A DNA stretch of 64,000 nucleotides, taken from an uncultured Pelagibacteraceae bacterium. Lineage in GTDB: Bacteria; Pseudomonadota; Alphaproteobacteria; Pelagibacterales; Pelagibacteraceae. Positions 56,031 to 64,000 of the stretch are shown here, one piece after another. Where the stretch lies: contig CACOSU010000003.1 of the NCBI GenBank assembly GCA_902629935.1, positions 1 through 64,000 on the forward strand, in the 5' to 3' direction. Below the pieces are notes generated by a model that was not told the origin of the DNA, ran no database searches, and saw nothing but the letters and a program-made list of their open reading frames with translations. Made by a program: the position numbers and the translations under genes. Every line of letters starts with the position of its first letter. Positions within the stretch are counted from its first letter, which is position 1.

Positions 56031-56067
56031 AAAAAAGCGGTTTATATTTGTATAAATCGCTTTTTTT
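56031..56067 (+). terminator. Rho-independent terminator of fdh, abutting the selO start codon
   Basis: AAAAAAGCGGTTTATA (56031-56046), loop TTTG, TATAAATCGCTTTTTT (56051-56066) form a 16-bp stem with a single G-T wobble and a run of seven T. The selO ATG begins at 56068, immediately after the T run. The A-rich left arm makes it potentially bidirectional. Confidence 0.9.
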
Positions 56068-57516
56068 ATGAATAAAGTTAACTGGAAATTTGACAATACT
56101 TATTCAAAACTTTCTAAATCATTTAGAGAGTTAATAAAACCTACACCTGTTCATAACCCAGAAATAATAATATTTAATCATCAACTTGCTAAAAATTTAA
56201 ATTTAGATTTTTCTCGTTTAAATAATGAGGAGTTATCAAATATTTTTTCTGGAAATGTTTTACCTAAAGACACTATAACTTTAGCACAGGCGTATGCAGG
56301 TCATCAATTTGGTCACTTTACTATGTTGGGAGATGGCAGAGCAGTTTTGTTAGGTGAACATATAGATAATAATAAAAATCGTTACGACATTCAATTTAAA
56401 GGCTCAGGAAGAACATCTTTTTCAAGAGGTGGTGACGGGCGTGCAGCTTTGGGACCAATGCTAAGAGAATATTTAATCAGTGAAGCGATACATGCTTTAA
56501 AAATTCCAACAACAAGAAGTCTTGCTGTAGTAAAAACTGGTGAAAAAGTCGTAAGAGAAAATCTTTTAGAGGGCGCTATTTTAACTAGAATTGCTTCTAG
56601 TCATATTAGAGTGGGCACATTCCAATATATTGCAGCAACACAAAATATTGAAAATTTAAATACATTAGTAGATTATACAATTAATAGACATTACCCTGAA
56701 TTAATCTCATCTAAGTTTAAAGCTTTTGATTTATTAGAAAAAGTAATTCAAGTACAAATTGATCTTGTAATAAACTGGATGAGAGTTGGATTTATTCATG
56801 GTGTAATGAATACTGATAATATGTCAATATCTGGGGAAACTATTGATTATGGACCTTGTGCCTTCATGGATCATTACGACCCAAAAACTGTATTTAGCTC
56901 AATAGATAAATTTGGAAGATATGCTTACTCTAATCAACCACCAATAACCAAATGGAATTTAGCAAGATTTGCTGAGTGTATAATACCTTTAATTGATAAA
57001 AGTGAGGATTATGCAATTAAATTAGCTACTGATTTAATAGATAATTTCCAAAATATTTATGAAGACAAATGGTTAAATATGATGAAAGATAAGCTTGGTA
57101 TACTTGGTAAAGATAAAGATGATAAGAAATTAATTAATGATTTATTAGATTGGATGAAAAAAAATAAAGTAGATTATACGAATACTTTTTGTAATCTAAT
57201 GGGTATCAATTCTGATGAAGTTTTCAAAAAAAAAGAGTTTATTAATTGGAAAAATCAATGGAATAAAAGATCTAAATTAAACAATTCAACTAAAGAAAAA
57301 CAATCCAAAATAATGGCAGAAAATAATCCAAAAATTATTCCTAGAAATCATAAAGTAGAAGAAGCATTATCTGAGGCAGAGAAAGGAAATTTAGATAAAA
57401 TAAAAAAATTATTATCTATTTTAAAAAACCCTTATGACAATCAGAATAATATTGAAGAATATAAAATACCTGCTCCACCTAGCAGTAAAAAATATCAAAC
57501 TTTTTGCGGAACTTAA
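56068..57516 (+). CDS. selO: SelO family protein AMPylase
   Basis: A pseudokinase-fold enzyme that transfers AMP to proteins, linked to redox stress in E. coli and mitochondria. The 482 residues show YAGHQFGHFTMLGDGRAVLLGE, the inverted nucleotide-binding region FKGSGRTSFSRGGDGRAALGPMLREYLISEA, FIHGVMNTDNMSISGETIDYGPCAFMD with the metal-binding Asn and Asp, and a C-terminal Cys third from the end (TFCGT), the position taken by Sec in human SELO and Cys in E. coli. The start codon lies right behind the fdh terminator, so no normal leader exists. Confidence 0.94.
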   Translation: MNKVNWKFDNTYSKLSKSFRELIKPTPVHNPEIIIFNHQLAKNLNLDFSRLNNEELSNIFSGNVLPKDTITLAQAYAGHQFGHFTMLGDGRAVLLGEHIDNNKNRYDIQFKGSGRTSFSRGGDGRAALGPMLREYLISEAIHALKIPTTRSLAVVKTGEKVVRENLLEGAILTRIASSHIRVGTFQYIAATQNIENLNTLVDYTINRHYPELISSKFKAFDLLEKVIQVQIDLVINWMRVGFIHGVMNTDNMSISGETIDYGPCAFMDHYDPKTVFSSIDKFGRYAYSNQPPITKWNLARFAECIIPLIDKSEDYAIKLATDLIDNFQNIYEDKWLNMMKDKLGILGKDKDDKKLINDLLDWMKKNKVDYTNTFCNLMGINSDEVFKKKEFINWKNQWNKRSKLNNSTKEKQSKIMAENNPKIIPRNHKVEEALSEAEKGNLDKIKKLLSILKNPYDNQNNIEEYKIPAPPSSKKYQTFCGT

Positions 57517-57518
57517 AA

Positions 57519-58622
57519 TTATAGCACATAGGGCTCTGGTCTAGCTGTTTTGCCTAAAACTCTCTCAACAGCAAAATCACTAATATCTATTGTTTGATAT
57601 GATCCTGTTGTAATTAATTCTGTTAAAGCTCTTCCAATACCTGGTGCTTGCATTAAGCCTCTGCCAGTAAAACCAGATGCCATGTATACATTATCAAATT
57701 TTGGATGTTTACCTACTACTGCATTGTTATCTAATCTATTACAATCATAATAACCTGCCCATCCGCCAGTTAATTTTAATTCCTCAAAAACAGGTATTCT
57801 CTTAGCTAGAGCTGGCCAAACTAATTCCTCAAAATCATTCCATGCAGGTTCTAAATCCTCAGCATCAAATACAGAAATTGGTGAACCAGCTAAATACTCT
57901 CCACCTTCTGGTCTCCAGTATACACCTGTTGTTAAATCTCCACTTAATGGCATCTCTTTTATATATGTTGGGCATTTAACCCTAAAAACTGTGTGCTTCT
58001 GAGGAACAACAGGGATATCTTCTAATAATTCTTTAGTCCAACAACCAGCAGCAGAAACTATTGTTTTAGCATTAATTTCAGAAATACTTTTTACCTCACC
58101 TTTAACAAATTCAGCCCCAAGCTCTATTGCTTTGCTCTTAAGGGCGCTATGAAACATAAACGGATCAATCCATCCTTCACTTTGATTATCTGTATAAGTT
58201 GCTGTTTCAATCCCTTCATTATTAACATAAGGGAAAACATTTGATAATTCTGATCCTTTGATATTTTTCGTTCCTGCGTCACATTCTTTGTGATTTTCTA
58301 AAGCTCTATATTGTTCATCAGCATGTTCTGGACCAAACATCAATAGATAACCATTCGTTACCATGCTTGCAGTTGGATTAGGATTTTTTTTTGTTTTAAG
58401 CAATTCAGGTAATTTAAAAATAAATTCTCTTGCAAATTTTCCTAACAAAATATTTTCTTTTTGAAAAAATTGTCTTCTAAAACCACCTAATGATAATGGG
58501 AATGAAGCTGTTTTGTAAGTAGGATCTCTCTCAATAACTTTCACTTTTCTACCCTCTTTGGATAAAAAATAAGCTGTCGCTACTCCAATTATTCCACCAC
58601 CAATTACAACAACATCATCCAT
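57519..58622 (-). CDS. DAO-family FAD-dependent oxidoreductase (sarcosine/dimethylglycine oxidase-like)
   Basis: A 367-residue flavoprotein with the dinucleotide loop VVVIGGGIIGVATAYFLSKEGRKVKVIERD, a DAO-like middle (SLGGFRRQF, NQSEGWIDPFMFHSALKSKAIELGAEFVKGEV, VSAAGCWTKEL) and a C-terminal FAD segment (HPKFDNVYMASGFTGRGLMQAPGIGRALTELI). Related enzymes oxidise N-methyl glycines or D-amino acids, others are FOXRED1-like. Sarcosine would be a sensible substrate given the creatinase six kilobases away, but there is no direct evidence. It is convergent with selO (two-base gap). Confidence 0.8.
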   Translation of the reverse strand: MDDVVVIGGGIIGVATAYFLSKEGRKVKVIERDPTYKTASFPLSLGGFRRQFFQKENILLGKFAREFIFKLPELLKTKKNPNPTASMVTNGYLLMFGPEHADEQYRALENHKECDAGTKNIKGSELSNVFPYVNNEGIETATYTDNQSEGWIDPFMFHSALKSKAIELGAEFVKGEVKSISEINAKTIVSAAGCWTKELLEDIPVVPQKHTVFRVKCPTYIKEMPLSGDLTTGVYWRPEGGEYLAGSPISVFDAEDLEPAWNDFEELVWPALAKRIPVFEELKLTGGWAGYYDCNRLDNNAVVGKHPKFDNVYMASGFTGRGLMQAPGIGRALTELITTGSYQTIDISDFAVERVLGKTARPEPYVL

Positions 58623-58624
58623 AT

Positions 58625-59107
58625 TTAGTTTAATATTATTAAGCTTGTATTCAGGATTAGTGCAAAGCTACACCAAAGTAAATATGGAATCATTAAATAA
58701 GCACTCAATATCTTGACGCGTCTGAACCTCAGAATAAGATTGATAATCAATGCTATTAGAATGACTATTACAAAAAGAGCCAAAAACATGTTGTGGAAAA
58801 CAAAAAAAACTACACTCCAAGTTGTATTAAAAATTAAATGAATAAAATAAATATAAACAGTCTTAATATCTCTATTTTTAGTATGCCAATAAAGCCATAT
58901 AGAGACTGTCATCATAATATAAAGCGATGTCCAGACAGGACCAAATACCCAATCTGGTGGATTAAATAATGGTTTATTTAGCAATGAATACCATGGCTCT
59001 TTATATGTAAAGGTAGCTAATCCTCCTATAGCTGAAGCGGAGAATGTAATGGTAAGAAAGAATATAAACGTTAAAAATTTGTTTTTAAGCATGTTAGATA
59101 TATACAT
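58625..59107 (-). CDS. tspO: TspO/MBR family protein
   Basis: A 160-residue tryptophan-rich sensory protein with five helices. Signature parts: SAIGGLATFTYKEPWYSLLNKPLFNPPDWVFGPVWTSLYIMMTVSIWLYW, NTTWSVVFFVFHNMFLALFVIV and a W in the last helices. TspO binds porphyrins and tetrapyrroles and tunes photo-oxidative responses in alphaproteobacteria. The start could be the second Met (MLKNKF, 59092). Eight bases separate its listed start from the divergent SDR start. Confidence 0.92.
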   Translation of the reverse strand: MYISNMLKNKFLTFIFFLTITFSASAIGGLATFTYKEPWYSLLNKPLFNPPDWVFGPVWTSLYIMMTVSIWLYWHTKNRDIKTVYIYFIHLIFNTTWSVVFFVFHNMFLALFVIVILIALIINLILRFRRVKILSAYLMIPYLLWCSFALILNTSLIILN

Positions 59108-59115
59108 AGCAAAAA

Positions 59116-59874
59116 ATGAATAAAAAAACTATTTGGATTACAGGTGGTAGCACTGGTATTGGTAAAGCTTTGGCAATTAAATTTGCTAGTAAAGGATGGA
59201 ACGTTGCTGTTTCTGCTAGAAGGTCAGAATTATTAGATGAACTTTCTAAATCTTATGAAAATATTTCAAGTTTTCCTTTAGATGTAACAGATAAAGAAAA
59301 ATGCAAAGAAATATTTAATAAAATTAAGCACAAGTATCAAAATATTGATATTTGTTTTTTTTCGACAGGAACATGGGATCCAAAAAAAGAAAAAGATATA
59401 GATGTAGATCAAATAGAAAATGTGTTTAAAGTAAATTTTTTTGGAACTGTAAATAGTATAAAAGCAGTTGAACAATATTTTAGAGATAAAAAAAATGGCA
59501 TTATAACTATTGTTTCATCAATTGCAGGATATAGAGGATTGCCAAATTCTACTGGATATGGACCATCTAAATCTGCATTAAATAATTTAGCTGAAAGTCT
59601 TTATTTTGATTTTAAAAGGCATAATGTGCGTGTTTGCTTAGTCTCTCCTGGATTTATTAAAACACCAATGACGGATAAAAATGATTTTAAAATGCCTTTT
59701 TTACAAACTCCTGAATATGCTGCAGATCAAATTTATGAAGGTTTGGTTAACAAAAATGTATTTGAAATACATTTTCCTAAATCGCTTACAATTACTTTAA
59801 AATTATTAAGTTTTTTACCAAGTAAAATTTATTTTGGTTTAGTTGGAAAACTAACAAAATATCAAAAAAAATAA
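59116..59874 (+). CDS. Short-chain dehydrogenase/reductase
   Basis: A 252-residue classical SDR with cofactor loop TGGSTGIGKALAIKFA, DVTDKEKCKEIF, catalytic Ser in IVSSIAGYRGLPNSTGYGPSKSALNNLAESL with the Tyr-x3-Lys, and LVSPGFIKTPMTD. A hydrophobic C-terminal part (LTITLKLLSFLPSKIYFGLVG) may anchor it to membrane. Such SDRs often accompany the FAD/DUF1365/cyclopropane synthase/DUF3833 set in alphaproteobacteria, and here the gene converges on the DUF3833 gene with no gap. Substrate unknown. Confidence 0.85.
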   Translation: MNKKTIWITGGSTGIGKALAIKFASKGWNVAVSARRSELLDELSKSYENISSFPLDVTDKEKCKEIFNKIKHKYQNIDICFFSTGTWDPKKEKDIDVDQIENVFKVNFFGTVNSIKAVEQYFRDKKNGIITIVSSIAGYRGLPNSTGYGPSKSALNNLAESLYFDFKRHNVRVCLVSPGFIKTPMTDKNDFKMPFLQTPEYAADQIYEGLVNKNVFEIHFPKSLTITLKLLSFLPSKIYFGLVGKLTKYQKK

Positions 59875-60435
59875 CTAATCTTTTACAAATACAACTGTTA
59901 GTTCAGCTACTTTAAAACCAAATTTAGTCATAGTAGCTCTATTAATTGCTACTCTATCATCTTGTTTGAAAATCCAATCATCAAAAGTAATTTTCATTTC
60001 TTTACCTTTAACTGGAACTAATAAAACATATTCAAACTTGAAAGCTGGGCCATATGAATAACCTTTTGCTTTACCTACAACATCTCCTGCTGTTCCTTCA
60101 TAATTATGCTCATCAATTTTGTTTATTGTCCATTCTCGGTCTTGAACTTCACCATCGTCCCAATTAAATTTTTCTTTAAGAATTAATTGCTTTCCATCCC
60201 AAGTTCCATTTAAATCTGCAGAAAATTGTCTTGTTACTTTTCCTGATCTATTTTGTAGAACACCCCAAGCCTTAACATTACCAGATAAGTATTCCTCAAT
60301 AATTAATCTTGGTTCTTTGTTTTTAAAGTCTTCTGGTTTCATAGCGCTATTATTTGAGCAACTTGTAATTAAGAATAATGAAATTATCAATGAAATTGAC
60401 TTAATTATTTTTATATGTCGCATAGATATCTCCAT
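59875..60435 (-). CDS. DUF3833 family lipoprotein
   Basis: A 186-residue protein with a lipoprotein signal (ISLIISLFLITSCSNN; lipobox ITSC) and the DUF3833 pattern: PRLIIEEYLSGNVKAWGVLQNRSGKVTRQFSADLNGTWDGKQLILKEKFNWDDGEVQDREWTI, then DDWIFKQDDRVAINRATMTKFGFKVAELTVVFVK. Family function is unknown; it is repeatedly found with cyclopropane synthase and DUF1365 genes, so a role in handling modified lipids is likely. Five bases after the cfa gene. Confidence 0.88.
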   Translation of the reverse strand: MEISMRHIKIIKSISLIISLFLITSCSNNSAMKPEDFKNKEPRLIIEEYLSGNVKAWGVLQNRSGKVTRQFSADLNGTWDGKQLILKEKFNWDDGEVQDREWTINKIDEHNYEGTAGDVVGKAKGYSYGPAFKFEYVLLVPVKGKEMKITFDDWIFKQDDRVAINRATMTKFGFKVAELTVVFVKD

Positions 60436-60440
60436 TATTT

Positions 60441-61619
60441 TTATTTGTTTTGCATTGAAAATTGTATCAGGTCAATATTTTTTGACTTAAATCCAGCTTC
60501 ACAATAAGAAAGATAAAACTCCCACATTCTCTTAAAAGTTAAGTCAAAGCCTTGATTTTTTATTAAATCCCATTTTTTTAAAAACTCATTTCTCCATATA
60601 GCCAATGTATTTGCATAATGATCAGCATAAGAAATATATGAATTAACATTTAAACCGTTGTCAGAAACATATCGATTAATACTATTTTTGTTTGGCAAAA
60701 AACCACCTGGAAAAATATATTTTTGAATAAAATCTTGTTTGTTTTTATATCTATCAAACAACCTATCATCGATAGTAATTGCTTGAATAGCTGCTTTACC
60801 ACCATCAGATAAGTTGGTTTTAATAGTTTTGAAATAACCCTCTAAATAATTTTGACCAACTGCCTCTATCATCTCTATAGAGGCAATTGAATTGTATTTG
60901 CCTTTAAGATCTCTGTAATCTTTTATTTCAATATTTACTTTTTCGTTTAAACCACAATTAAAAATTCTTTCTTTTGCGTATTCAAATTGTTTTTTTGATA
61001 TTGTAATACAGTCAAGTTTAACGTCATATTTTTTTCCTAAGTACTCAGCAAAACCTCCCCAACCACATCCTATTTCTAAAACTTTGTCACCATTATTTGG
61101 TTTAATTAGATCTATTAATTTTTGATATTTGTTATTTTGTGCGTCAGAAAGATTTTTGGACTTGTCATCAAAAATAGCACTAGAGTAAGTGAGTGTATCA
61201 TCTAACCAAAGAGAAAAAAAATCATTACCTAGATCATAATGTTTAGCAATATTTTCTTTGCTTCTACTTCTGGTATTTTTGATTATTTTATTTTTTACAA
61301 AATTAATTATTGGAAAATCAAGAAGGCCTGAAAATTTATGTATAACTTCTATATTTCTTGCAGTTAATTCTATTAAATTTGGTAAGTTATCCGTTTCAAA
61401 TTCACCTCTCATATAGCTTTCAGCAAATCCAATACTACCACCTCTAATTAAATTATAATTAAAATCTGTTGTTTTTATTAAAATACTTGCATGCAATTTT
61501 TCATTTTGATTTCCAAACTTTAAAACTTTTCCATCATGTGTAGTTAGCTCTAGATAACCATGATTTATTTTATTAAGAAATTTAAAAACTAATTTATCTG
61601 CGGCGTTATTTAAAAACAT
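60441..61619 (-). CDS. cfa: Cyclopropane-fatty-acyl-phospholipid synthase family methyltransferase
   Basis: SAM-dependent lipid methyltransferase, 392 residues. Motifs: ARSRSKENIAKHYDLGNDFFSLWLDDTLTYSSAIF, SAM loop VLEIGCGWGGFAEYLGKKYDVKLDCITISKKQFEYA, IASIEMIEAVGQNYLEGYFKTIKTNL and KYIFPGGFLPN. Such enzymes add a methylene or methyl to unsaturated acyl chains in membrane lipids; in this gene setting they may make methylated or furan-type fatty acids rather than cyclopropanes. TAATG overlap with the DUF1365 gene. Confidence 0.92.
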   Translation of the reverse strand: MFLNNAADKLVFKFLNKINHGYLELTTHDGKVLKFGNQNEKLHASILIKTTDFNYNLIRGGSIGFAESYMRGEFETDNLPNLIELTARNIEVIHKFSGLLDFPIINFVKNKIIKNTRSRSKENIAKHYDLGNDFFSLWLDDTLTYSSAIFDDKSKNLSDAQNNKYQKLIDLIKPNNGDKVLEIGCGWGGFAEYLGKKYDVKLDCITISKKQFEYAKERIFNCGLNEKVNIEIKDYRDLKGKYNSIASIEMIEAVGQNYLEGYFKTIKTNLSDGGKAAIQAITIDDRLFDRYKNKQDFIQKYIFPGGFLPNKNSINRYVSDNGLNVNSYISYADHYANTLAIWRNEFLKKWDLIKNQGFDLTFKRMWEFYLSYCEAGFKSKNIDLIQFSMQNK

Positions 61620-62383
61620 TAATTTTCTACTGTTATATTATTTTTAACTTTTAATTTTTTTTTAATAAATTTAATTCCTTTAATCCACAACTTAAACGCT
61701 TCAAAATGTATCGCAGAGATAATTTTAAATGTCATTAAAGGGTGTTTAAAATAAGAATTCATTAAGTTTTTGCTTGTCAAATCAGATCTTTCACCATCTT
61801 GAGATGCAAAAAGAATTTTTCCTTCCTGATCATATTGATCAATTATAACTGACAACTTCTGCTCTGGATTTAAAATTCTAAAAAAATAATTACAATTCAT
61901 TTCAATAAATGGTGAAACATGAAATTTCTTTGAGCAATTATTTTGAATTAATTTATTTTGTCCCTCTACTTTAAAAACATATGTGTGTTGCTCACCAAAT
62001 GTATTCTTAACCTCATATAAAATAGAAATTAAATTATTATTTCTATCATATACAAAAAAAATACTTAGTGGATTAAAAACATAACCTAGTATTCTTGGAT
62101 AACATAAAAGTTTAACCTTTATATTATCTGTGCTGATTTCGTTATTAATTAGATTTTTTTTTACCCACTCAAAAAGAGATGAGCCATCACGATCACCATG
62201 ATCTTTCTCATAAAAGCTAATAAGATTAAATTTATTTAATGAAAAAAATTTTAATTTATCATTAAGCTCATTTAGCTCTGATAAATCAATAAAAAGTGAA
62301 AATACTTTATATTTAAAAAAATGTTTTTTTGGTTTAAATCTCTTATGGATTACATTTCCATTATATATACAAGAACTAATCAT
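61619..62383 (-). CDS. DUF1365 family protein
   Basis: A 254-residue protein with the family signatures SCIYNGNVIHKRFKPKKHFFKYKVFSLFIDLSEL, LLCYPRILGYVFNPLSIFFVYD and a VKNTFGEQHTYVF segment, then FHVSPFIEMNCNYFFRI. DUF1365 proteins are found in alphaproteobacteria and gammaproteobacteria next to FAD oxidoreductase and cyclopropane synthase genes, as here; function is not established. It overlaps the upstream FAD gene by 8 bp and shares a TAATG with cfa. Confidence 0.93.
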   Translation of the reverse strand: MISSCIYNGNVIHKRFKPKKHFFKYKVFSLFIDLSELNELNDKLKFFSLNKFNLISFYEKDHGDRDGSSLFEWVKKNLINNEISTDNIKVKLLCYPRILGYVFNPLSIFFVYDRNNNLISILYEVKNTFGEQHTYVFKVEGQNKLIQNNCSKKFHVSPFIEMNCNYFFRILNPEQKLSVIIDQYDQEGKILFASQDGERSDLTSKNLMNSYFKHPLMTFKIISAIHFEAFKLWIKGIKFIKKKLKVKNNITVEN

Positions 62384-63614
62384 TAAGGTTTTTCAGCATT
62401 TCAATAGATGATTTTATTCCATCTTCATGAAATCCGTAACCAAAATAACTGCCACAAAAAAGTAAATCCTTTTGATTTTGTATTTTAATAAGCTCTGGTT
62501 GAGCATCTAATGCCTTTTGATCATAATAAGGGTGTGTAAATTTCACTTTTCTCAATATTTTTTTCTCGTCAATGTTGAAATAAGGATTTAATGTTAAGAA
62601 AATATTTTCATCACACTTTAAATTTTGTAACAAATTTAACCAGTATGTAATTGAGTTTTTTTCTAAATTCTTGTTATCTATTGATGAATTCCAAGAAGAC
62701 CAAGCTTTTTTATTTTTTGGCATAGCCCACTGGTCTGTATGTATATAAGCTATATTTTCTTTATAACTAAAATTCGAAAGAACATTTTTCTCATCCTCAG
62801 TTGGATTTTCAATTAACTTTAAGGCCTCATCAGCATGTGTTGCCAAAACTACTTTGTCATAATCAAAAAATTCGCTTTCTCCTCCATAATATAAATCTAA
62901 TCCTGATGATTTTCTTTTTACTCTTGTGACTTTGTAATTTTTGTAATGTTCACCACTTATTTGAGAAAGTATTTTACCTACATAAGTTCTGCTTCTATTA
63001 GTTACTGTGTACCACTGTGGTCTATTTTTCAATTTAAACAAACCATGATTTTGAAAAAATCTAAGAAAAAAACTAATTGGCATTTTGCTTGCTTCATAAG
63101 GTGGCATAGACCAAATTGCAGATACCATTGGTATTATATGATAATCAATAAAAGTTTTAGATAATTTATTGATTTTTAAATATTCACCCAGGGTGATTTT
63201 ATCATTGGATATATTTACTTTATCACTTTTTTTATAGAATTTAATTATATCAAAAAACATCTTTAAGAAATCTATGCTAAATAGATTTGATTTATTAGAG
63301 AAAATACCACTCAACCCTTTTCCACAATATTCAAAATTTGTATTATCTACCGAAACTGAAAAAGACATATTGCTTTTTTCAATTTGAATATTATTTTCCT
63401 TAAAAAAATTAATTAAATTTGGATAAGTTTGGAAATTAAAAACAATAAAACCAATATCTACTGAAACTTTTTTTTCATCAAAAAACAAATCTATTGTATG
63501 AGAGTGTCCACCAAAATGATCCTCTCTCTCGTAAAGATCTACGTGATGTTTTTTAGATAAATAATAAGCAGCACTTAATCCAGAAATACCTGAGCCAACA
63601 ACAGCAATCTTCAT
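62376..63614 (-). CDS. FAD-dependent amine-oxidase-like protein of the DUF1365/cfa cluster
   Basis: A 412-residue flavoprotein with N-terminal dinucleotide loop MKIAVVGSGISGLSAAYYLSKKHHVDLYEREDHFGGHSHTIDL and the C-terminal FAD motif LLFCGSYFGYGFHEDGIKSSIEML. The middle (PMVSAIWSMPPYEASKMPISFFLRFFQNHGLF) is typical of the protein always found with DUF1365 and cfa. It resembles phytoene-desaturase-type flavoenzymes, so oxidation of an acyl chain is a fair guess. It starts six bases after the gcvP stop. Confidence 0.9.
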   Translation of the reverse strand: MKIAVVGSGISGLSAAYYLSKKHHVDLYEREDHFGGHSHTIDLFFDEKKVSVDIGFIVFNFQTYPNLINFFKENNIQIEKSNMSFSVSVDNTNFEYCGKGLSGIFSNKSNLFSIDFLKMFFDIIKFYKKSDKVNISNDKITLGEYLKINKLSKTFIDYHIIPMVSAIWSMPPYEASKMPISFFLRFFQNHGLFKLKNRPQWYTVTNRSRTYVGKILSQISGEHYKNYKVTRVKRKSSGLDLYYGGESEFFDYDKVVLATHADEALKLIENPTEDEKNVLSNFSYKENIAYIHTDQWAMPKNKKAWSSWNSSIDNKNLEKNSITYWLNLLQNLKCDENIFLTLNPYFNIDEKKILRKVKFTHPYYDQKALDAQPELIKIQNQKDLLFCGSYFGYGFHEDGIKSSIEMLKNLND

Positions 63615-63620
63615 TAATTA

Positions 63621-64000
63621 TTATGCTGCATCTTCTTTAAACTCGTCCATACTTGGACAAGTACAAAAAATATTTTTATCTCCGTATACGTTATCAACTC
63701 TTGCAACTGGAGGCCAAAATTTGTTTGTCTTTAAAAATTTTGCTGGATATGCAGCTTGCTCTCTTGAATATTTATGATTCCATTCATCTGAAGCTAATTC
63801 AATATCTGTATGAGGGGCATTTTTAATTGGATTATCAATTTTATCGAATTTTCCTGATTTGATCATATCTATTTCTGATTTAATGCTAATCAAAGTATCA
63901 CAAAATCTATCTAGTTCAGATAAGCTTTCACTTTCAGTTGGTTCAATCATCATTGTGCCCGCTACTGGCCATGACATTGTTGGTGCATGAAAACCATAAT
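63621..64000 (-). CDS. gcvP: Glycine dehydrogenase (decarboxylating), C-terminal part (partial)
   Basis: The frame continues past the track's Met to the window edge: upstream codons read [34 protein letters not shown], the conserved C-terminal region of the P protein of the glycine cleavage system, followed by [39 protein letters not shown] protein decarboxylates glycine and passes the aminomethyl group to lipoyl-GcvH. Only the last 125 or so residues are present; gcvT and gcvH and any glycine riboswitch would lie outside. The lipid-modification genes follow within six bases. Confidence 0.95.
   Translation of the reverse strand, partial: YGFHAPTMSWPVAGTMMIEPTESESLSELDRFCDTLISIKSEIDMIKSGKFDKIDNPIKNAPHTDIELASDEWNHKYSREQAAYPAKFLKTNKFWPPVARVDNVYGDKNIFCTCPSMDEFKEDAA

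Overview
The window looks like a chromosomal segment of a SAR11-type alphaproteobacterium (Pelagibacterales, 'Candidatus Pelagibacter'-like). The evidence is very low GC, genes packed with few or no spacers, many 1-14 nt overlaps (TAATG, ATGA, GTGA junctions), short proteins rich in Lys, Asn and Ile, alphaproteobacterial marker genes (NDUFA12, DUF2155, Hda, accB-accC, lptF-lptG-lptD-surA-pdxA-rsmA) and SAR11-like metabolism (ectoine-type osmolyte transport, alternative oxidase, C1 and glycine enzymes). I found no stretch over 300 bases without a gene, and no tRNA, rRNA, CRISPR array, insertion sequence, prophage or integrase. The species assignment is inference from gene content and composition.

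Layout. 0-6.8 kb: partial AsmA-like gene, prfB (a real +1 programmed frameshift that the ORF track misses), mrcA (PBP1A), rne, thiG and thiS. 6.8-10.6 kb: aroQ-accB-accC, DUF2155 and NDUFA12 genes, and a free-standing protein resembling the C-terminal domain of B12-dependent ribonucleotide reductase. 10.6-17.6 kb: aspS, hda, DUF2066, purM-purN, ndk, pepA. 17.6-25.2 kb: an outer-membrane operon, lptF-lptG-lptD-surA-pdxA-rsmA, whose lptD carries a perfect 93-bp tandem repeat. 25.1-27.7 kb: fabD-fabG-acpP-gmk on the minus strand. 27.8-34.8 kb: rpsF-rpsR-rplI-dnaB, an MMPL/RND exporter, cvpA, purF. 34.8-39.8 kb: HD-domain protein, gshA-gshB, EamA and MFS transporters. 39.8-45.8 kb: cmk, two MOSC proteins, an EhuABCD-type ABC importer, a PhyH dioxygenase. 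45.7-48.2 kb: phosphatidylcholine synthase overlapping an alternative oxidase gene, then small proteins. 48.2-52.5 kb: a tight operon of EamA permease, creatinase, glycine amidinotransferase and threonine aldolase. 52.6-57.5 kb: moeA, NifU-like protein, HPP protein, NAD-dependent formate dehydrogenase, selO. 57.5-64 kb: FAD oxidoreductase, tspO, SDR, then a lipid-modification run (FAD protein, DUF1365, cyclopropane synthase, DUF3833) directly downstream of the partial gcvP.

The 48-52 kb operon and several loci near it converge on glycine, guanidino compounds and one-carbon units: threonine aldolase makes glycine, glycine amidinotransferase and creatinase interconvert arginine, glycine, guanidinoacetate or creatine, and urea, gcvP cleaves glycine, and formate dehydrogenase oxidises C1 units. 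The amidinotransferase-creatinase pair is the most interesting candidate system. If the creatinase accepts guanidinoacetate, the pair would act as an arginase with glycine as carrier. If it accepts creatine, it would feed sarcosine into glycine supply. Other notable points are the lptD repeat, an RNase E lacking its zinc-link cysteines, an orphan NrdJ-like domain, a terminator abutting the selO start codon, divergent gene pairs with 8-17 nt between start codons, and two places where usual neighbours (fabF-mltG, alr-radA) are missing.
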